Positions 59,748-64,000 of a stretch of 64,000 nt of DNA are shown piece after piece. The notes beneath the pieces are model-generated. The model made no database searches and was not told the DNA's origin. It saw only the letters and a program-made list of their open reading frames with translations. This DNA is from Microbacterium sp. cf046. Its GTDB lineage: Bacteria; Actinomycetota; Actinomycetes; Actinomycetales; Microbacteriaceae. The stretch's first letter is position 1. Each line of letters starts with the position of its first letter. The stretch spans positions 868,001-932,000 of the forward strand of contig NZ_FOZJ01000003.1 in the NCBI RefSeq assembly GCF_900114345.1, given 5' to 3'. The position numbers and the translations under genes are program-made.

Positions 59748-60493
59748 CAGAGCAAGTGACGATCGAGCGGGTCGATCACACGGCCACCGTCGAGATCCAC
59801 AAGCCACCGGCGAACTTCTTCGATCGCTCGCTGCTCGCCGACATCGCGGACGCACTCCTGCAGCTCGACACCGAGCCCAACGTGCGGGCGATCGTGCTAT
59901 GCGCGGAAGGACGACACTTCTGTGCCGGTGCCGACCTTCGAGGCGTCGACGCGCAAGAGCTTAGAGACGTGTACCGCGAGGCCTTCGCGATCTTCACGGC
60001 CCGCAAGCCGATCGTCGCAGCAGTGCAAGGAGCCGCCGTGGGCGGAGGCCTGGGACTCGCGCTCGCCGCCGACTTCAGAGTGGCGACGCCTGAGTCCCGA
60101 CTGTCGGCCAACTTCGCGAGGCTCGGCTTTCACCAGGGTTTCGGCCTCTCCGTGACCATGCCCAGGCTCATCGGCGCACAGCGAGCATCGGAGCTGCTCT
60201 ACACGGGTCGAGCCGTCGTCGGTGAGGATGCGCTCGCCATCGGCCTCGTGGACCGTATGGTCCCCGCCGATGACCTGCGCGCTGCCGCACAGGCATTCGC
60301 CGACGAGATCGCGCAGTCCGCGCCGCTGTCGCTGCTCGCCATACGCTCCACACTGCGACGCGAGCTCGTGGCCGACATCTCTGCCGCACTCGATCTCGAA
60401 GCGACAGCTCAAACGGCGCTCCTGGGATCCGCCGACTTCGCGGAGGGTGTCGCTGCCGCAATCGCCAAACGCGACCCGCATTTCACCGGCTAA
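59744..60493 (+). CDS. Enoyl-CoA hydratase/isomerase family protein
   Basis: A 249-residue crotonase-fold protein. Oxyanion-hole segments are HFCAGADLRG and GAAVGGGLGLALAADF. By alignment with rat enoyl-CoA hydratase, the Glu144 position reads Phe (SANFARLGFHQG) and the Glu164 position keeps Glu (RASELLYTG). Hydratase activity is therefore uncertain; an isomerase or C-C hydrolase role fits better. Start in ATGA overlap with the ligase stop. Confidence 0.88.
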   Translation: MTEQVTIERVDHTATVEIHKPPANFFDRSLLADIADALLQLDTEPNVRAIVLCAEGRHFCAGADLRGVDAQELRDVYREAFAIFTARKPIVAAVQGAAVGGGLGLALAADFRVATPESRLSANFARLGFHQGFGLSVTMPRLIGAQRASELLYTGRAVVGEDALAIGLVDRMVPADDLRAAAQAFADEIAQSAPLSLLAIRSTLRRELVADISAALDLEATAQTALLGSADFAEGVAAAIAKRDPHFTG

Positions 60494-60521
60494 TGAGACG
60501 ATCGAGGAGTGATGATGTTGA

Positions 60522-61301
60522 ATGAGCACTGTGAGTGAGGAGCAGACCGTCGAAGAGGAACGCGGCCCACAGACACATCGGACGATCGACCGGGTCACGA
60601 GAATACTCGAGGAGGTCGTCTACAACCCAGGACTGGGGTTCGCCGATCTCGCTCGAGCGCTGGATGCTCCGCGCAGCTCGGTCCACGGTTTCATCCGCGG
60701 ACTGCTCGCGAAGGGGTGGCTGTTTGAGGACAATCACAGGTTCTATCTCGGCCCGGCCGTGTATGGCCTCACGCTCGCAAGCGGGCATATCCGCGCGGGC
60801 CTGGTGACCGAGACTGATCTCGCAGAACTCCACCGCGCAACCGGCCTCACCGTGTTCCTCGGTGTCCAAGCGGGCGACAACCTGATATACGTGGCCGAGT
60901 CTGGGTCGGATACCTTGACCGGCTACGCGGCACGCACCAATATCAGACGTTCGCTTCTTGAGACAGCCGGAGGGAAGGTGCTGCTCGTAGCCATGCCCGA
61001 GGCCCAGCGCAACTCGTTTCTCAGGCGTCGCCCGCCCGAGGACGCAGCACTTGTTGACCAGTTTCTGTCCGAGTTCAAGTCAATCAAGGACAGTGGAGTC
61101 GCCAGGAATACGCTCCATGGGGGTGCGCGGTTTGCACTGGCCACAACTCTTTCAAACGCCTCAGGCGAAGTAGTCGCCGAAGTGACTATGGTCGGCGAAA
61201 GCTTCGACATGTTACCCCGCGAGGCTGAGCTGCGTGCAACCCTCCGCCAATATGTGGAGCAGTGGGCGCGACGGACGACCAAGTCGCGCGAGGCAATCTA
61301 G
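60522..61301 (+). CDS. IclR-family transcriptional regulator
   Basis: A 259-residue regulator. The winged HTH (~20-75) has TIDRVTRILEEVVYNPGLGF, LARALDAPRSSVHGFIRGLL and KGWLFEDNHRFYLGP. The effector-binding domain (~85-250) has TGLTVFLGVQAGDNLIYVAES, LLETAGGKVLLVAM and FALATTLSNASGEVVAEVTM. IclR proteins bind short palindromes as dimers of dimers, which matches the 20-bp paired sites found through the island. It follows the crotonase gene by 28 bp. It is the only IclR gene in the window. Confidence 0.92.
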   Translation: MSTVSEEQTVEEERGPQTHRTIDRVTRILEEVVYNPGLGFADLARALDAPRSSVHGFIRGLLAKGWLFEDNHRFYLGPAVYGLTLASGHIRAGLVTETDLAELHRATGLTVFLGVQAGDNLIYVAESGSDTLTGYAARTNIRRSLLETAGGKVLLVAMPEAQRNSFLRRRPPEDAALVDQFLSEFKSIKDSGVARNTLHGGARFALATTLSNASGEVVAEVTMVGESFDMLPREAELRATLRQYVEQWARRTTKSREAI

Positions 61302-61319
61302 GAGCTCTCCCGTGATGCC

Positions 61320-61484
61320 ATGGCCGACGAAGGCCCCCTCCCAGCGGAACCTGGGCCTGCATTCGCGTCACTCGCACCCGATCTGGGATTCGATAATTTG
61401 GCGCACATCAATAATGAGATGTGCGTCGAGGAGCCCGCAGCTGTGCGCGCGAATCTGGATCGCATCATGAGGATTGCCGGCTGA
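61320..61484 (+). pseudogene. C-terminal remnant of an NmrA-like reductase
   Basis: A short frame encodes 54 residues. FASLAPDLGFDN and VEEPAAVRANLDRIMRIAG match the end of the intact NmrA-like protein at 29288-30070 (FAALNPDVELDG, ADEPAVVRAELEHLTGIATA). The rest of the gene is missing; its place upstream is taken by the IclR gene. As in the intact pair, its TGA is joined to the start of an NTF2-like frame (TGATG at 61482-61486). Confidence 0.65.
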
Positions 61485-61840
61485 TGCCGTGCCCGCCGTA
61501 CGACGCCTCGATCATCGAGAATTGCCGTACCCGGCGTCAGCCGATGTTCGATGCTGGCGTTCGAAGCGGCGGGGTTTCCGACGCGCGACTTCACGCTTAC
61601 TTACATGACTGATATTCGGCAGCGCCGTGAGGAGTGGCTCGATGACACCGCGAACGATCGCGTGGTGTATCACTCGATCGGCAACGCCCAGATCGCCTCG
61701 AATGTCGGCAGAGACAGGGTGATTCCGATTGGGCGATCTCACACACGTGCGCGACGATCTGGGGCGTGGAGGGACCATGGCCCGTGCTGTTGCGGGTGGC
61801 GTTTTTCCCGTACACCGTCGGATTGCTTACTATACCTATA
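61484..61840 (+). pseudogene. Frameshifted NTF2-like remnant
   Basis: Three frames together rebuild the NTF2-like protein encoded at 28911-29291. Frame 1 from ATG 61484 gives DASIIENCRTRRQPMFDAG. Frame 2 gives DFTLTYMTD, EEWLDDTANDRVVYHSIGNA and GRSHTR (intact copy: DFTLTHMTG, AEWLDDIASGQMTYHSIRN, ARSHTH). Frame 3 from about 61742 gives HTCATIWGVEGPWPVLLRVA (intact: HATIWGATGTWPLQLDL). At least two frameshifts make it non-functional. Nothing else is seen up to 61899. Confidence 0.72.
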
Positions 61841-61899
61841 GTGCCCAGCCCTTGGCGACGTCCGTAGCTCGAGCGACCATCCTCCGGCATCGACGGAGA

Positions 61900-62832
61900 T
61901 CAGCCCTGAAGGCTTTCTAACCAGCGGATGATACGGGTCAGGGAGGAGATGCCGGCCGGGTCGAGGGGCCTATTGAGCTGTCCATGGTCCGATCCCATCT
62001 CGGTTACCCATGCCACATCGACGCCGGCATCCTTGAGCTGGTGTGCGTACCGCTCGCCGGAGGCGCGTAGCACATCGTGTTCGGAGTTGATGATGAACGT
62101 CGGCGGCAGGCCGGTCGAATCCGCGACGCCAGCGAAGGCGTGCGGGTCAGACAACGCGTCGGTTTCGCCGGCGTAATTGAACATCATCCCTTCGATGATG
62201 CGCGGATTGAAGCTGTCCCGCACAGGCAGCCCGGCGGTCGCGGCATTCATTTCGTCTGTCATCTCGGGAAGCTGCGGGTGGACGATCGGGTATACCAGTA
62301 GCACAGCATCCGGCTGGAGTGCGCCTTCATCGCGGAGGCGCACGGACAGCGCGGCGGCGTATGCTCCGCCGGCACTGCCACCGCCGAACCGTAACGGACC
62401 ATTCCACCCTTGGGTGTGCACCCATTTCCACGCGGCGTGAACATCGTCCATGGGGACGGGGTAGTGGGTGCCGCCCAGCGCTTTGTGGTAGTCGACCGAG
62501 ACGATCCGGTGTCCGGCTGCGGCGAGGCTGAGGCTGACCCAGTGCGCCTCGGGCATGTTCAGGTCACCGGTCACGAACGCGCCGCCATGGATCCACATGA
62601 ACGTGCTCAGCGGAGCGGACACCGGGGTATAGACGCGTGCCGGAATGGGTCCGTGAGGCCCATCGATGGTGACGTCGTGGAAGGAGATCTGGGCGAGCTC
62701 GGTGTAGTGCTGCACGAGCAGCGCGTGCGGCATCTCAGCGGTCTCGGCGTTCCACCCGACGATCAGCGGCTCAACTAGAGCGAGAAAGTCCTTTTTCGAT
62801 TCGTCCAGGTGCGTGCCAGCAGATTCGGTCAT
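61900..62832 (-). CDS. HSL-family alpha/beta hydrolase (esterase/lipase)
   Basis: A 310-residue hydrolase of the hormone-sensitive-lipase family. HGGAFVTGD is the oxyanion motif, GGGSAGGAYA the nucleophile elbow (GxSAGG), NSEHDVLRASG the acid and GSDHGQLN the catalytic-His region. ATG 62832 has GGAG upstream. It cleaves a carboxylic ester. Being convergent with the IclR remnant region and downstream of an ABC binding-protein gene, it may belong to a separate transport/hydrolysis unit. Confidence 0.9.
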   Translation of the reverse strand: MTESAGTHLDESKKDFLALVEPLIVGWNAETAEMPHALLVQHYTELAQISFHDVTIDGPHGPIPARVYTPVSAPLSTFMWIHGGAFVTGDLNMPEAHWVSLSLAAAGHRIVSVDYHKALGGTHYPVPMDDVHAAWKWVHTQGWNGPLRFGGGSAGGAYAAALSVRLRDEGALQPDAVLLVYPIVHPQLPEMTDEMNAATAGLPVRDSFNPRIIEGMMFNYAGETDALSDPHAFAGVADSTGLPPTFIINSEHDVLRASGERYAHQLKDAGVDVAWVTEMGSDHGQLNRPLDPAGISSLTRIIRWLESLQG

Positions 62833-62949
62833 TCGTGCTCCGTTGTCGGGACTGCGAGAGGAGGAGTGCCGCGATCGATGCAGTGGCGATCGCGGCACCC
62901 GGGTGGGCCGCCTCACAGTTCAGCAGACTGCGACGCGGACGTCGGTGGT

Positions 62950-64000
62950 CTATCCGGCGGGCTGGATGTCGTAGATCGCGGGGTAGACGTTGGTCGGCAC
63001 CCGCTCGACGATCGTGTCGGCGTTCGCGACGAAGCTGTTCTGCGCGCGGTAGAACGGCGCGAACCAGGCTTGGTCTACGACGTACGCATTCAGCTCTTTC
63101 ACTGCATCATCCTGTGCTGCCTCGTCGCCGAACTGGATCGTCTGGATCCACTCGTTCACCTGTGGGTCCTCGTAGCGGAATGGGTTGAACAGTGCGGTCG
63201 GAGAGAGCATGAACTGGATGAGCTGCCAGTCGGGGTTCTGCTCGAGCGTCATGTAGCTGGCCGCGTACTTCGGGGCGAGCAGGTCGGCGGCGAAGTTGCC
63301 GAGCTGGACATCGACGTTCTCGACGGTTATGCCGACATCGGCCAACTGCTGCTCGAGAAGGACGTAGGTGGTGTTGCCAAAGACCGCGTTGCTGGGCATC
63401 TGGATCGTCAGCCCATCGGCATACCCGGCGTCCGCGAGAAGCATCTTGGCAGCATCCGGGTCGTAATCGTACGTCTCATCGAGCGCCGGGTCGTATGCCG
63501 CAGAGGTGGTGGGGAACACCTGCTCTGTTACGGTGCCCAGTCCGCCCTGGAGTGCGGTGAGCAGTCCCTCGCGGTCGATGGCGTGATTGATTGCCTGCCG
63601 GACGCGGACGTCGCCGAGGGCGGGATTCATGGTGCCGGCGCGGTCCAGCAGCAGGAAGCCAGCAAACTCGGTCTCCAGCCCGTAGACCGTCCAGCCTGCT
63701 CCCTCTATCTCGCCGAGCGCATCGTTGCTGAGCAGTCGCATCGTGTCGACTTCGCCGGCCTTGATCGCATTCAGCGCGGCGGTCGGGTCCGACAGCACGC
63801 TGATCGTGAGGTTGTCATAGTGCTGCAGGTCGGGGTTCCAGTAGTCCGGGTTCTTCGTATACACGTAGGTCGTTCCGGTGACTGTCGCGGCCGTGTCCAG
63901 AATGTACGGGCCGGATCCGATCGGGTTGGTCGCCGCGTCCGGATCCTCGAACATCGCGGGGCTTGCGACCAGGCCGGCGGTGCGGGTCAGGTAGTTCAGA
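62950..64000 (-). CDS. ABC transporter substrate-binding protein, family 5 (partial)
   Basis: The C-terminal ~350 residues of a DppA/OppA-type solute-binding protein; the N-terminus lies beyond the window. The frame stays open from 63954 to 64000 (LNYLTRTAGLVASPAMFED). Landmarks are NPIGSGPYIL, NPDYWNPDLQHYDNLTI, VRQAINHAIDREGLLTAL and YDYDPDAAKMLLADAGY, all typical of family 5. The mature protein is extracytoplasmic and delivers peptides or other small molecules to a permease, presumably encoded further on. Confidence 0.92.
   Translation of the reverse strand, partial: LNYLTRTAGLVASPAMFEDPDAATNPIGSGPYILDTAATVTGTTYVYTKNPDYWNPDLQHYDNLTISVLSDPTAALNAIKAGEVDTMRLLSNDALGEIEGAGWTVYGLETEFAGFLLLDRAGTMNPALGDVRVRQAINHAIDREGLLTALQGGLGTVTEQVFPTTSAAYDPALDETYDYDPDAAKMLLADAGYADGLTIQMPSNAVFGNTTYVLLEQQLADVGITVENVDVQLGNFAADLLAPKYAASYMTLEQNPDWQLIQFMLSPTALFNPFRYEDPQVNEWIQTIQFGDEAAQDDAVKELNAYVVDQAWFAPFYRAQNSFVANADTIVERVPTNVYPAIYDIQPAG

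Noticed and set aside
61801..61860. Promoter with TATACCTATA before a plus-strand gene
   Set aside because: The A/T-rich block lies at the end of the frameshifted NTF2 remnant and no plus-strand gene follows it.

Overview
The window is high-GC DNA with actinobacterial gene families throughout: SCO6880- and DUF6112-type transfer proteins, DUF2637, DUF4913-like and MAB_1171c-like proteins. A Microbacteriaceae host (for example Microbacterium) is the best guess, but this is inference. The first ~28 kb is the backbone of a T4SS-type integrative and conjugative element (ICE) inserted at a tRNA-Thr(CGT) gene. The rest is metabolic cargo, or flanking catabolic chromosome. No second copy of the tRNA 3' end was seen, so the far boundary is unknown and may lie beyond 64 kb.

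Layout. 125-200: tRNA-Thr. 370-1789: excisionase-like HTH protein and tyrosine integrase. 1885-2910: DUF4913-like protein and SSB. 3441-18874: a long minus-strand conjugation/establishment operon with many ATGA/GTGA overlaps. Read from its promoter it encodes ArdC antirestriction protein, primase-polymerase, DUF2637 protein, ParB-like protein, a membrane-anchored protein, an M23/lytic cell-wall enzyme, two DUF6112 proteins, a VirB6-like channel, an SCO6880 protein, a VirB4 ATPase, DprA and the VirD4/TraG coupling protein. 18875-19271 is a divergent control region with four copies of a 14-bp palindrome. Next to it on the plus strand are an EspR-like HTH regulator, an ImmA/IrrE-type metalloprotease, a seven-TM protein and a membrane-anchored alpha/beta hydrolase. 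A hairpin-rich candidate oriT (22378-22478) precedes the MobF relaxase-helicase. Three small or unknown genes follow, the last with 15-residue repeats.

28.1-28.9 kb is a junction of broken genes (TolB-like remnant, truncated SDR). 28.9-36.8 kb is a redox/stress operon on the minus strand (Zn-alcohol dehydrogenase, Na+/H+ antiporter, MFS exporter, two aldo-keto reductases, FMN-binding lipoprotein, NmrA-like reductase, NTF2-like protein). It is divergent from an XRE regulator, a cupin and a DUF2255 protein.

38.7-61.3 kb is a catabolic island: hydrolase, three metallo-beta-lactamase-fold enzymes (two of the lactonase type), alcohol dehydrogenase, SDRs, MHS transporter, CoA-transferase, FadJ-like fusion protein, thiolase, maleylacetate-reductase-like protein, aldehyde dehydrogenase, MaoC-type hydratase, acyl-CoA ligase, crotonase and an IclR regulator. 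Pairs of an 18-bp palindrome close to CATTCGTATATACGAATG, their starts exactly 20 bp apart, occur at six places in the island. They look like the operators of one regulon, plausibly bound by the IclR protein. The gene set suggests uptake, oxidation, lactone opening, CoA activation and beta-oxidation of a cyclic or lactone-forming compound; the substrate cannot be read from the sequence. 61.3-61.85 kb holds a decayed second copy of the NmrA/NTF2 gene pair. The window ends with an HSL-family hydrolase and a partial peptide-type ABC substrate-binding protein.
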